DNA from: Isoetes taiwanensis
Taxonomy: Eukaryota; Streptophyta; Lycopodiopsida; Isoetales; Isoetaceae
Direction of reading: 5' to 3'
NCBI GenBank assembly: GCA_021234155.1
Contig: JAJEKV010000008.1
Span: 14,259,410-14,323,409, forward strand
DNA: 64,000 nucleotides
Every line of letters begins with the position of its first letter. Positions within the stretch are counted from its first letter, which is position 1. The notes below the pieces were generated by a model. It was not told the DNA's origin. It saw only the letters and a list, made by a program, of their open reading frames with translations, and did no database searches. This document shows positions 9,674 to 21,430 of this stretch, in pieces. Position numbers and translations under genes: made by a program.

Positions 9674-11154
9674 CCGCTGGGCGACTTGGGCGGGAGCTCG
9701 CTGGCTGGCGTGTTTCGGCTGCTGGCCTTCCACCGGGTCACCGCTCGGGCTAAATTCAACCGGGGGTTAGTTGCAGGCTTGGCAAAAGGGCGTGCGGGTA
9801 GCGGCGGCTCATCGGTTCGCTTAACCCGAGGGCTGGGAGTACTCGGTGCAGCGTTGCGAGGCCTACCCGGGGATCGGCCTGGCTTAACCCGGTAGGGGTG
9901 GCCGTGCACCATCGACGCCCACTTGGCGGCTCCTTCCAATCTTTGTAGGTAACTCCCGGGTTAGGGGTTCGCTTGGGCTTAACCAGCTGAAGAATGCCAA
10001 GTAAGCCGCCGCCATAGCCCGCGTCTGCTGACTTGGCGCTTGGGTTTGAAGAGGTTCTTGGCGAATTCTGGGGGTTCGCCAGGCGAACACAGCTTGGATG
10101 GCCAACTTCGCTTCGGTGCCATTCGGCAATCAAATATAGCAGCCCTCTAGATCGCTAGATAAAGCGATTCTAACTAAAGAACCTAACTCTATATGTTGTA
10201 GATTAGATCTAGTTCTTTAGTTCTCTCGTGAAGTATATGGATGATGTATCTCTATGAACTCCTTGTATTGGGAAGGGGTAGAGACCTAAAGCTTTGTAGT
10301 TGATGCTCCTAGAGTAGCCTCTCTAGCACACTTGTAGATTAGGCCTGTGTACAAGAGCCACACCTGCCAGGGTTGTGGGTGAAGGGGCCGAGGCCGGCTA
10401 AGAAAGGAGGTTCATGTCGACTCTTGAGCGATCCCTCCGGTGTGTAAGGCCTACCGAGGGGATCATTGTGACTAGGTCCAATGGCTCACCACCGAGTGCG
10501 GGTGAGGCATGGACTCGACACCCGTGAAGTGGTGTACACTTTCCGGTGGGTTTCAACATCACAGGCGGTGGCCCTCTAGTCACCTTGAGTCGGCAAGATA
10601 GATCTCACGGAGGAGTGATCCCTTCCCCGCCCCATCTGACCTGGGAGGATGAAACCCGGGAATAGCCCTCTTGGCTATGCAACCGGGCGGCTATCAGGTC
10701 CCGACACTTTCAGCCTACTCACCGCAAAGTGTGCGGGGAGGGGCGGATGGAGAGGACAACCCTACGCCATGTTCATATGCCAGCCAAATCCATTGCCATG
10801 AATTCTGTCTGCAATGAACTCTGGAGACCCAAGCCGTCAGTCATCCCTTCGAGTCTGAGCCTTGGGTAAGATTTCCCATATGTATCGTGCTGATCATTGT
10901 CTATGCAGATGTTGATGGACCACCCTTCGAGGTGGATATGTGCTTATGTTATATACTGACATGTATGTTTACGCTTCCGCAGCTAGGTAGGCCATGAGGG
11001 AGACGGGGTAAAATGACCCCTTCACTCTTCCCACTGGAACCAGTCATGGTTGCAGTGTTATGTGGAGGGCCCTGTATCGGCCTGGGGCTGGTATGGGGGA
11101 TGAACTCCTGTTTGTATACGGTGAGTGCACCGTATGCGAGTAGGGGACGTCACA

Positions 11155-12500
11155 CCTTCAGCACCCATTTTTGAGGCTTTGATGGATGATCAACCGCTTT
11201 GTTACCAAAGGCAGATAAAAAACCTCACATCCAAGGTGTCTAGTGAATCAAGGAGGACTTGGGATGATTTCCCCTTACTTGAGAAACAACTGCCTGAGAA
11301 GCTATGTGTTCAATTGGACAACTGTTGGAAAGAAAACAAGAATAGATGGATGTTTGGGGCAATGTCATACTTGACAGCAGTGGGAGTATTCAAAGTTGTG
11401 AAAGTGGGATTCATGATGGTTGGGCATACGCGATGATGATATAGATGCATTCTTTGGAACTTTCTCCACCAAGCTCAAGAGAGAAAACGTGACTAGTCTC
11501 CCCTGAACTAATGGATGTGTTTGAGCGGCATTGACCCCAACCCAATGGATTTCTTGATGGATGAGGTTGCAGATTGGAAATCATTTGTCGAGGATACTTG
11601 CTAGGACGGTAAGGATCGGTTGACAAGACACACAAAGCCACTTGAGTTCAAGTTTTGGGTTAGGGATGGAATACCAATCATGCAATATAAGTGGAGACCG
11701 GGTGACAAGTTGTAGATGCCCTGTACAAGGAATCGAAGTTGTGGCAACGGGTGCTTCTGGTGAAGTTCTCATTCCTAAAGGGCAGCCAAAACCACTACCT
11801 CCCTTCAAGGCCAAAGACTCTAGCCAACTAGTGAAGGGCATCAAGGATTATATAACGACCTTTGGGATGATGTTGAAATGGAAAGCACACCTCCACTCTT
11901 AAGAAAAATCAAATGGACTCCCTAATCAAGTCTTTGGGAGAAAGTTGTGACATGCTTAGAAACCGAACAACCATGTGGGAGGGAGGCGAGTTCTTGCAGA
12001 GTCAAGATGGGAGGGTTCTCAACGAGCAAGCACGTCTAAGAATGTTCTAACAAGGGTTCCAAGTGGTTTGTGGGAAGTAAGGCCTCAAAGCCAAAGTGGT
12101 TTGATCTTCGAGTGGGATCCCTTTGAGGACATCAAGGAAGGATACTTTGTGCTAGTAAGGCCTGATGATGAGGATTGTCCAATATGGTTAGGGTGGCACT
12201 CTCGATGTAACCACCACTATGCCCGATGGAGAGGAGTTACGCCCCCGGATTCCAAATTCAATATTGGGAGCCCATTGGGAGGCACAAGAAGGGCAACTTG
12301 AAGGAGCAATACACTGACTGCTGGGAGAAGAAGTGGAGGGCAAATCATGCTGATCCTCAAAGGAGGGAATTGGTGGAGTGTGTGGTATGGTCGTATCCAA
12401 GTTCTCACATTGCAAAGGACAACACACACAAGATCCCAAAAAGGGAGATGGACAAAGCCATGAGCAACCTCCATGCTATATCATTGTATGAGGGTAGATA
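11155..12500 (+). pseudogene. DUF7869-type transposase-like gene relic
   Basis: Pieces in several frames form one ordered protein. They begin PSAPIFEALMDDQP and then show CVQLDNCWKENKNRWMFG (about 11310-11365) and VGFMMVGHTHDDIDAFFGTF (about 11405-11465, with a frameshift at the histidine). QLDNC..ENKN and GHTHDDID are the two acidic motifs I associate with the RNase H-like DUF7869 domain found in plant mobile genes. Further on, EYKFWVRDGIP-type text is broken, and the C-terminal part (11975-12500) has YFVLVRPDDEDCPIWLG, YWEPIGRHKK and DCWEKKW, an effector-reader-like module that usually follows this domain. At least four frame changes and stops are present. The family name is from memory of motifs only. 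Confidence 0.55.
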
Positions 12501-13320
12501 ATATTGAGAAGCTTGAAAACTTTCTCAACTAGTGGTTTGTAAAATTTATGAGGAAAACAAGTAACCCAATTCTTTGTGTGTGATGTGTAATTCTATTCAA
12601 GCAATCAATTCAGAAATTTTTTTTATGGGGTATGAGTCCCATTTTCAGTTCGAGTCCCAAAATGCAAGATTTATCCCACTTTAATTAAATACGACTTACA
12701 AGCAACCTCCTGTATATCATGTATCTCCTGTATATTCCATGTAGAATACCAGACGAATTCCAGCATACTCTGCTCTAGCAAAACTGAGCTGCTCCACCGG
12801 TTTCCTTTTTGTCTTCGTTGCCCCAAATCCACTGTGTTCGTTCTGCCTTGTCCTTCACCAGAATCCTTCTACAGCACCATTCACTATGCTTCATACAGCA
12901 ATCCCCAGCTCCAGGTTCATGTCCATCCCCTTTTCAAAGATCTTCAATCAGACAAGAACAAATCTAGCCAGCTATTTTATTTTTTCGTCAGAAATAGAAG
13001 CGCAGCCCCTGGTGATAGAAGCCGCTCAAGATAGGTGCCATCAGAGATAGAGGCACCCCTTCGGGGACGACATGGTATTTCCTCCCTGTAATGGGGGGGA
13101 GAGAGAAAATGGATACGTCATACGCATCTCTTTTAAAATTGAAATTTAAAAAGCAAACGTGACGTGACTTTAATATTTCATGCGAGTGACACGTCTGTCA
13201 GTTTTTAAAATTTAAAATTTCTCCCTCGTTCAAATTCCCCCTTTTCCATATTCAAATCTTATTTCTCCCAACTCTCTCAAGGTTGTTGGCGGCGACTGCC
13301 AACTCTCTTAAGGTTCTTCG
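12501..13320. other. Intergenic DNA, no gene recognised
   Basis: This is an AT-rich stretch with a 66-codon open frame near 12834 that resembles nothing known to me. Around 13110-13230 the sequence has AATTTAAAA-type runs in both orientations. Nothing else stands out. Confidence 0.4.
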
Positions 13321-13510
13321 GCTCGGAGGAGCAAGGCGCGGAGGAGCAACTGATCTCTTTGCATCTAGCGGATATTATAGTAGTAAGTCTATTGGGCGCG
13401 AAGAAGCAACTGATCACTTTGCATCTAGCGAATATTATACCAGTAAGTCTATTGGGCACGAAGGATCAACTGATCACTTTGCAGCGAATATTATACCAGT
13501 AAGTCTATTT
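13321..13510 (+). repeat. 60-bp tandem repeat, about three copies, open frame
   Basis: The unit GATC..TTTGCATCTAGCG, then TATTATA and AGTCTATTGGG, repeats with an exact 60-bp period (13321-13380, 13381-13440). A third copy starts at 13441 and has lost 4 bp (TCTA). Because 60 is a multiple of three, the frame stays open and would encode a 20-residue repeat (ATDHFASSEYYTSKSIG) within a 78-codon frame at 13283-13519. There is no evidence that the frame is expressed. Confidence 0.85.
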
Positions 13511-13759
13511 GAATGTTGACGAGAGGAGTACATTTGTACCATTGCAAGAATGTTTGTTATAGGCATGTTGCAGCATTCAACAGCACACTGATGATGAGAT
13601 GATGAGACACACCTTCATCTTCAAAATGAGGCAGGAGCTTTCATTGTTGAAATCACGTAGCCAGAACGGTTTGAATCAAAGATGTGCTAAAGATGCTGTT
13701 ATTAGAAAATTGTTATGCTACTAGCTTGGCTCAAATGTGGTGGTTGTAACTAAATAGGG

Positions 13760-14210
13760 CTCACCATGCTGCCGACCAAATGCGACAGGCACCCATTTTG
13801 ACAGCCCAAATTTGTCCATCGAGCTTGCAGGGGTCAAATTTCATGCAGGCTTGACGCCATTTTGGTGACCCCAAACAGGGCCGGTGCTCACTTTGGTCGA
13901 CTCAAATTGGGCGGGCGCCCAAGGAAGAAGGAAAAAAAAAATTGCACTTAAATTGGGCGCCTGCTCAATTTGAGCCAACCAAATGAGTGTTAGTCACCAA
14001 GCCCTACACGATATTGGACCCCGGCATGCTCACTGGGCAAATTTGGACTAGCAAAATGGGTGCTTGTCGCATTTGGTCGACCCAAATTGGGCGGATTTAA
14101 GGGCAATTTCTTCTTCTTTTTTTTGGCCCTCAAATTAGGCGGGTGCCCAATTTGGAAGCACCAAACCCCAATTTGGGCTGACCAAATTGGGCGACGCCCT
14201 CCCCCCTTCC
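13760..14210. repeat. Dispersed CAAATTGGGCG motif cluster
   Basis: The motif (GAC)CCAAATTGGGCG(GG), or shorter parts of it, recurs many times. The longest match, TTTGGTCGAC(T/C)CAAATTGGGC, occurs at about 13891 and 14071, 180 bp apart. Several copies are inverted (GCCCAATTTG). The stretch looks like a degenerate, partly palindromic satellite or a MITE remnant. Confidence 0.6.
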
Positions 14211-15130
14211 TCTCTCTGTCTACCTCCCATTTTAAGACATTTTCACCAGGTTTTCATATAATTTTCATGTGTGTTTTGTGCTTGAAAGCGATGTAGGTAC
14301 CCAATTTGTAATGATGTATCTTTCATTGCTTTGTAGATATGAACGTGTTTAACTTTAAAATGGTTTCTTGCCAGGACAATTTACTACTGCCTCATTTAGT
14401 TCCAACCGGCTCATAGTGTTGAAGATGTGTTTGAAGTCAGGAAAATACACTCTAGGAGAGGCTAAATGCTAACAATAGGGGTATGGCATCACCTTCGGCC
14501 TAGCAATCTCAACTTTCATTTTTGGACCATTTCATTATATATGGACTACTACAATGCCAAAGCTATATGTGCCATCCAAGACTTGAGCTACTGCACTTTG
14601 TGACAAGAAGACACTTTCATCAAAGTTGGCACTATCTATTGTCAGTATATAGGCGAACTCACTATAAGAAAATGCATGTCCATTTGACAAGCCATCCATG
14701 AAGGTTTTACCGTGAAATTTCTCTTACAATTGGACGATTCATTCGTACAAAACAAAAATAGGTATGTGATTTTATATCTTTCATATCTTTCAAGAAATAT
14801 GTGCGCAGCTCTGATGATGAGAGCTTGACCGGGCACACTGGGCACATCGAGCCTCTAGTTTCTGAGTTTGAGAATGGCCCGTGAGGTACCAAAAAGCGTC
14901 AAGCCATCACAATGAGGAACATTGGTGCGTGGAAGGATAAATCTATACCAGAATTCAATCCATTTAATGATTTGACAAAGGCCTCCTCCCAATAAGAAGA
15001 AGCTACTTAACACTGTCAAGATTCCAGTGCTTGTTTTCGAAGCATATGCAGCACTCGCTGGGAATGTCTGTTAGTGTACAAAAACTGTCATTGAAGCAAG
15101 ATTTTCAAAAAAGATCCATAGATTCATGTA
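14211..15130. other. Intergenic stretch before the copia element, no gene recognised
   Basis: Only short frames are present. Part of it may be the untranslated leader or early gag of the copia element, but I see no LTR ends or primer-binding site. Confidence 0.4.
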
Positions 15131-15727
15131 TTGTCCAAAAATAATGAAATTGCGCTTAAGGTATTAATTGATGACAATAGTACTGAAATACTATATGCTG
15201 AAAGGAATAAGTTTAGACGGTGTAACTCTAGAGATGTGTTAGAGACAAAAGATAAAGGGCAGTTAGGTCCATGTTTTCATTGCAAGGCTTACGAACATTT
15301 AAAGCCTGATTGTCCGATGTTGAAAGAAGTAGAATGTTACAATTGTGGTGGAAGTGGGCATTTTACAAATAGGTGGCCCAGTGGCAAAGGAGGAAGAGGC
15401 AAATCAAATAAAGGGAGAGAAAGTCTCAGAGGACGTGGCAGAGGTTCTAGAAGGCATTCTGCAGCAGTAAATATAACTCAAGATACAGAGGAAGAGGAAG
15501 AGGAAGTTGAAGAAGACGAAGATGCAGTGGTAAGTAATACACATGCTTTGTCCATTTCTGAAAATAAAGAGGCTAATGATGAAAGTGATTTGTGGATCTT
15601 AGATAGTGGAGCAGAAAAGACTGTAACAAGATCAGCCAAACTGCTCAAGAAAGATAATGAAAGCAAGACTGGATTTATCAAACTAGGAAATGGGAAATTA
15701 CAAAAAGTACAATGTTGGAGTTCTTGA
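15131..15727 (+). pseudogene. Ty1/copia gag end and protease
   Basis: The 198-codon frame starts inside gag. It carries one intact zinc knuckle, CFHCKAYEHLKPDC (C-x2-C-x4-H-x4-C, about residues 51-64). A second follows, CYNCGGSGHFTNRW, whose last Cys is Trp. A basic Gly/Arg-rich linker and an acidic Glu run come next, then the protease active site WILDSGAEKTVTRS (about residues 156-169, D-S-G-A). A stop at 15725-15727 ends the frame just after the protease core. The upstream half of gag is not readable. Confidence 0.85.
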
Positions 15728-15774
15728 ATTGTTTGACCTGAACAGAAAAGCAATGATGTTAAAAGAAGTTCTTT

Positions 15775-16842
15775 GTGTACCTTCAGTTGGTTGATCTCGG
15801 TTATACAACTGTGTTTGACAAACTACAATGTACTGTGCTTTTGAATAATGAGATTAAATTTCTTGGCAAACGAGTAGGGAATTTGTTCGGTTTGGTTGTT
15901 AAATGCTTATCATCTATAAATGCAATATCAGTTCCTAATATAAATATGTGGCATGAAAGACTTTGCGACACAAGTCTAAAAAATGTAGAGATTATGATCA
16001 AACAGGGACTCATTGAATCTTGTGAGCAGAATGCAGAAGAGAATACATGTTATGGATGCATGCTTGGTAAACATACAAGGCTGCCTTTCAAGAAATCCCA
16101 AAAAAGGGCAAAAGAAGTATTGGAACTAATTCATACTGACCTTTGTGGTCCCCTGAATGTGAGAAGTATTACCGGGAAACGGTATTTCATTACCTTTATT
16201 GACGATTTTAGTAGAAAAACTAAGATGTTTTGTTTGAGAAGTAAAAGTGAGGCTTTTGAAGCCCTCAAACAATTTACAGCTGAAATTGAACTTGAGACGG
16301 GAAAAAGAATTAAATCTGTACGCTCAGATAGAGGAGGAGAATATTTGTCTAAGGAGTTCAAAAGATATTGTAGACAAAGGGAAATTAAAAGACAGTTAAC
16401 CTGCAGATATTCTCCTCAACAAAACGGCGTTGCAGAAAGAAAGAATAGAACCATATTAAATGCAGTCAGAGCTATGCTAAAGCATACAGGACTTCCCAAT
16501 TTTCTATGGGAAGAAGCAGTAAAGACTGTTGTACATGTGCAAAACATGCTACCATCTGTGAGCATAAGAGGTTCAATACCTGAGATGCTATGGTCTGATA
16601 TAAAACCAGCTTATATTTACTTGAGAATATATGGTTGTTTAGGGTTTGTTCATGTTCCAAAGGAGAAAAGGCTTAAACAAGATGACAAGGCAAGAATTGC
16701 ATACTTAGTGGGCTATGACCTCTCCAAAGCATACAGGATGTATGATCCAGCTAGCAAAAAAATATTAGTGAGTAGAAATGTCTCATTTGACGAGAAACAA
16801 TGCTACAAAGGTAATAAGTTTATCACTGAAAACAGTAAATAA
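15775..16842 (+). pseudogene. Ty1/copia integrase
   Basis: The 355-codon frame has the GAG-pre-integrase module: WHERL, then CYGCMLGKHTRLPF with the Cys pair kept. The usual second His of the HHCC finger is replaced (LCD for LGH). The catalytic core is complete: HTDLCGPL (first Asp), RSDRGGEY (second Asp) and PQQNGVAERKNRTI (Glu). After it comes the usual YLVGYD-type segment. The frame ends with TAA at 16840-16842 and is followed by the RT part in another frame. This is one of the best kept retroelement genes here. Confidence 0.9.
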
Positions 16843-16860
16843 AAAGAGAGCCGTCAAGAA

Positions 16861-17967
16861 GTGGAGATAAAAGAAAAAATGGACAATACCTTAATAGACG
16901 ATGATGACACTAAATCTGAAACTGTTGTGCAGAGAAAAGAAGTCATAACTGACTCAGCATGTGTAGATGTTCCTGATCAAGAAGAGGAGGACGATACACT
17001 AGCACAAACAAGGCAAGTTCATGGAAGGAGAACAAATGTACAAGTTCTACAGGATGAGGCAAAGGCGAGTCTTAATGATTTCGATAGAGATGTGTTTGGA
17101 AGAAGTAAAAGACTAAGGCAAGAGGTTGCTAATCTAAACTTAATAGAAATTCTAGCCATACTAGATAGTGAAGCACCCAAAGGTTATGATGAAGGCATGC
17201 AGGCCACAGATGCTGCAGATTGGAAAAAAGCCATGGAGGAGGAATTGAATGCATTTAAGAGAACAGAAACTTATGAATTGGCAAATTTACCCAAAGGTAA
17301 GATTGTAATTGGTTGCAAATGGGTTCTTAAGGTGAAACAAGGGACTGGCAAGAAGAATATCAAGCACAACGCTAGGCTGGTTGCGCAAGGGTTTACTCAA
17401 AAACAAGGGATTGATTATGATGACACGTATTCTAATGCAATGATTAGAATGATACTAGCATTAGCTAATGCAAGGGATCTGGAGATTTATCACATGGATG
17501 TAAATACCGCCTTCCTAAATGCTGAATTAAGAACAAGAAATCTATATGAGGATGCCACCGGGATTTGAGAAAGATCGATTAAAGCCTAGAAGTTGAAAAG
17601 GGCAGTTTATGGTCTCAGGCAATCACCTAGACAATGGTATCTTTGCATAGATACTTATCTCAAGGAACAAGAATTTGTTAAGCTTAAGGAGGATAGCAAT
17701 ATTTATATGTTTAAGCAGGGATCAGATTTCTGTTACATTGCCTTATATGTTGATGACAACATAATGGTCAGTAGTAATACAGAGATTCTAGAGAAGTGCA
17801 AAACAATTTTGAAAGACAGATTTAAAATGACCGATTTGGGACCACTAAAGAAATTCTTGGGAATTGAAGTTTATAGGGACAGGAAAAATAAAATCTTGAC
17901 CCTTTATCAAAGTCAAAACATCACAGGAGTACTAAAAAGATTTCACATGGAAGATTGCAAAGCATAA
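16861..17967 (+). pseudogene. Ty1/copia reverse transcriptase
   Basis: The RT begins in an acidic linker (16861-17150). It then shows AMEEELNAFKRTETYEL, CKWVLKVKQ, ARLVAQGFTQKQGIDYDDTY and MDVNTAFLNAEL (17230-17530). Stops near 17566 and 17589 interrupt it. The frame resumes at 17593 with KRAVYGLRQSPRQWY and the catalytic ALYVDDNIMV (17737-17766). It continues through MTDLGPLKKFLGIEV to a stop at 17965. Only three stop codons separate it from an open frame, so the copy is younger than the gypsy element. Confidence 0.9.
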
Positions 17968-18205
17968 ATACTCCAATGGCATTCGGAAGCAAACTGTCTA
18001 GCAAACAATGTCCAAAATGAGAAGAAGAAAAAATCGAAGCACAAAATTATCCTTATCGAGAATTAGTTGGTTGCTGACGTACCTGGCCAATTGTACTAGG
18101 CCTGATATAGCGTATGTTGTAAATATGTTAAGCATATAATGTAATAATCCAGGGATTAACCACTGGCAAGCTGCCAAAAGAGTCCTAAGGTACCTCAAAG
18201 GCACA

Positions 18206-18736
18206 ATGGACTATGGTATCATGTTCAGCTCTAAAAATTTAGAACTTAAGTCATTTTGTGATTTTGATTGGGCTGGAGACTTGGATGAAAGAAAGTCAAC
18301 TTCAGACTTCATTCTAACGCTTGATGGAGGACCGATCTGTAAAAAACAATATGTTATAGCAATGTCCTCTACTGAAGCAGAGTATTCTGCAACAACTCTA
18401 GCTGCAAAGGAGCTTGTATGGATCAGGAGACTACTTGCCGAGTTAGGGATGAAACAAAAGGATCCATTAGTATTACAGTTTGACAGCACCAGTTGGATAG
18501 CCATGACCAAAAATCCAATATTGCATGAAAGGATAAAACGTATAGAGTTAGAAATGCACTTCGTAAGGGACTTGATAAGCAGAGATATTATTCAAGTGAA
18601 GTATGTGAGTACAGACAAACAACTAGCTGACATTTTGACAAAACCACTGGAGGATAATAAATTCAGGTTATTAAGAACTATGGTAAGTTGCAAAAGTTAT
18701 AACATGCAGAGAGAGTATCGGAATTCAGATTTATAG
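18206..18736 (+). pseudogene. Ty1/copia RNase H
   Basis: The frame carries the copia-type RNase H: FCDFDWAGDLDERKSTSDF (first Asp), AMSSTEAEYSA (Glu), FDSTSWIAM (Asp) and HFVRDLISRDIIQVKYV. It ends in DKQLADILTKPLEDNKF, the usual C-terminal signature. The linker between RT and RNase H (17968-18205) is broken. The end is near full length; the last stop is at 18734. Confidence 0.9.
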
Positions 18737-19887
18737 CTGACATTGAACTCTGGTAATGATATGAAATATATTGCAGTGTTTATTTAAATGCAAGGAAGAT
18801 TGAAGTGAATCAGGTTATTCGTTATGATGCAATAAGTTGCAGAGGTTGCATTGCACAGAGAAGAAAAGTTTCAAATAATAATGATGTAAGTTACAGATAC
18901 ACTGCATGCAGGGAGAGTTATGTAGTTCAGATTACAGATACTATAACATGAAAGGGAGAGCAATAGAATTTTAGTTCATGTTATAGTGATCTGAGAATGT
19001 ATAGAGGTCAGTTGATCTAACTTAGGGTTGAAGTTACAGAGGATTTAAAGAGAACATAAAGGGGCCTAGGTTAGAGACTCAAGAACTTATGGTCGAATAA
19101 GTGACAAAAGAAAAGAAAAGTTTATACACCATGGTTTACTATACCCAATGGTTTCGGAGGCAGTATTTGATCAAATGAAATACAGCCATGGTATTTGGAA
19201 AAGCAAGTTTGAATCACGGCATGGCGCGTTGATCTTCATGATCGGAACTGCCTGAGAAAAAGAATAAGAAGAAGCGAATGAATGTAGATGATGTAGGCTT
19301 GATTGGATGTGTTGCCTTGCAGGTGAATGCTTGGGCTTTCGAAGATAAACACATATGTATCTGAATAGCATTTGAGTCCTTTTCTTCTGCTACAGTATCT
19401 TTCGAAGGTGACCATAGGATATTTTAACCATTGAGTATTATGTGAGAAACTAATAATTTGCTTATACCATATATTGTGTCCAACAGAAAGTTTATCAAGG
19501 TGTTTTTTGTTATACTCTCTCATATAATACTAACAGAAAAGACAATGCGACCTTTTTAAACAAAAGGTGCATGAGACACTTCCCAAAGCACTTCCAAGTT
19601 CACGTATTTATCTGTGCAAGTGGAAGAGGTAACTACGACTGAAATATTGAGGAAATTCATCGCAGGCTAAAAAGATAAGTTATATGTATTTGAATTTGAT
19701 CGTATCATCTACCCTATTAAATGCCTTGTACAATAAAAAGTTTAGCATAGATTTAACATCTCGGATTACACTCCACAACTGATCTTTGTAGGTCCCTGTC
19801 CTACAAGGGTTATGAGAATAATGTTTAAGTTGAACACAAGATTTTTGAAAGATGATGCATTTGCGAAGTCTTGAAGCAGGCAAAAGG
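18737..19887. other. Copia 3' flank and intergenic DNA, no gene recognised
   Basis: Purine-rich runs (GCAGGGAGAG near 18908 and AAAGGGAGAG near 18951) could be the polypurine tract. I cannot define an LTR, because no matching copy lies upstream of 15131. Short open frames on both strands resemble nothing known to me. Confidence 0.4.
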
Positions 19888-21430
19888 CTCAGCAAGAACG
19901 CGCATCCTTGGAGACATTGTATCGGGAACTTGACACTCTCAGGCTCCAGCCATCTGACGGTATAGGGGAGAATGAGATATTACGTATGATCGCAGCTGAT
20001 AAGACAGAGAGAGCCTATCGGACTAGAGAAAAGGTGCAAGCGTTACCTGGCTGAAGGAGAGTGACACTAATTCCAAGATGTTCTTTAGGGCAGCTCGACA
20101 GAAGAAATATACGGCGGCAATGTCGTCGTTGAAGTTGCATGATGGCACGTCTCTTCAAGACCCTGCCGATGTTAAGCAATTTATGTTTGAGCATTTCTTT
20201 CACTTCTTTCAAGAGAAGACATATCAATTCAGTGATGTCATGGAGGAAGTCATTCTTAGCACAGTCACGTGGAAGGTGTCGGAGGATAGACAGCAGAAGC
20301 TACAACTGCCACTTACTAAGTAGGAGCTCCATGATGCATGTCGTGCATTGGCTCCAAATAGATGCCCTGGTTTGAATGGGATCCCCATAGAGTTTTTCCA
20401 AGAGTACTGGGAGTGGATTGGAGACTCGGTGTGGCAGACATAGGAGGACTTGATGCAGGCCGAGGCATTGGATTTCAAACTCAATACGGGCTGAATATCA
20501 TTAATCCCCGAAGTGAAGGAGCCTACTTCCATCTCTGATTGGCGTCCCATTACTTTGCTTTCTTCTGTATATAAAATAATAGCTAAAGCTCTATCGTTGA
20601 GAATTCACGATGTTCTGATGAACTCTATCAACTCGATGCAGTCTGGCTTCATCCCGGGAAGATGTATCCTTAATAATGTTGCGGTCGCCTTTGAAGGAAT
20701 TCACTGGGCTTGAAAATTGACCAAAAGATAGTCTATCTGAAGTTGGATTTTGCCAAAGCCTATGACAGTTGGGGATTCTTGGAGAGGATATGCTTGCCTT
20801 GGGCTGTAGAGAGAGTTTTGTGGCACTCGTTATGAAACTCTTGACGTCTACCAGAGCCACGATATTATGTCATGGCGAGTCCTCTCCGAGTCGCGGAATC
20901 CGTCAGGGTTGTTCACTGGCTCCATACTTGTTCACTCTTGTCGCAGAGGCACTTTCTCAATTGCTCATTTCAGCTGCGAAGGATGGTGTCATTGAGGGCT
21001 TGAGAATGGAAGATGGCTCCCAACAGATTGGAAGCCAGTATGCAGATGACTCCTTGTTCTTACAAGGGGGGGAAGTGAACTTGACAAATGCCAAAGAACT
21101 CTTGGATGCATTCTCTATCGCCTCCAGGTGCCTTATGAATTGGGCGAAGTGCTCAGCCTTGTGGCCTTCATTGCAGCCTTCACCTGTCTTCCTGTCCAAT
21201 TTTCAGCCGCAGGGTCAGTGTGCTAAAATTTTGGGAATTCCGTTTGGCATCATCTCTGCTAGTGGCATCTGGGTGGAGATTTTGGTCGCTTTGCGACGTC
21301 ATCTAAATTGTGGAATGGTGGTAAGCTTTCAATGGCAAGCAGAATCATTGTTGTGAGGTCCGTATTATGCTCCACGCATATTTATATGGCCTCGATGATC
21401 CTCGCTCCGAAAAGCAAAATATAGGAAATC
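19888..21430 (+). pseudogene. LINE-B ORF2 fragment (non-LTR reverse transcriptase)
   Basis: The fragment is 5'-truncated, with no endonuclease. It starts in the linker before RT (TWLKESDTNSKMFFRAARQ, about 20040-20105). It continues through CPGLNGIPIEFFQ, SDWRPITLLSSVYKIIAKAL, SMQSGFIPGRCILNNV and LDFAKAYDSW. Next come GIRQGCSLAPYLFTLVAEAL and the catalytic SQYADDSLFLQGG (about 21035-21073). LGIPFG and the thumb LSMAS(R)I follow, ending near 21420. Stops and frameshifts occur near 20322, 20441, 20492, 20712 and 20765. The second LINE fragment at 61238 is its relative. Confidence 0.85.

Larger units (their letters stand above)
8923..11154 (+). mobile_element. Putative 3' LTR of the chromovirus (about 2.2 kb)
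   Basis: The left end TGTGACATTCC follows the polypurine tract. The right end is taken at GGGGACGTCACA (11143-11154), because TGTGAC and GTCACA are inverted copies of each other, as LTR ends are. Inside are a repeat cluster (9047-9213), a 23-bp perfect hairpin (9612-9673) and GC-rich DNA. The transposase-like gene relic starts right after the right end, so the LTR may mark an insertion into it. I cannot find the 5' LTR; sequence upstream of gag does not resemble this stretch. The right boundary is inferred. Confidence 0.5.

Noticed and set aside
9562-10133. Several GC-rich open frames on both strands in the putative LTR
   Set aside because: Their length follows from high GC content and the inverted repeat; translations have no motif.
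11125-11436. A 103-codon open frame as an intact gene
   Set aside because: It is one piece of the decayed transposase-like gene; its motifs continue in another frame after a frameshift at about 11432.
15478-15753. A Ser-rich minus-strand frame inside the copia gag
   Set aside because: It is the complement of the Glu-rich linker of gag and has no independent support.
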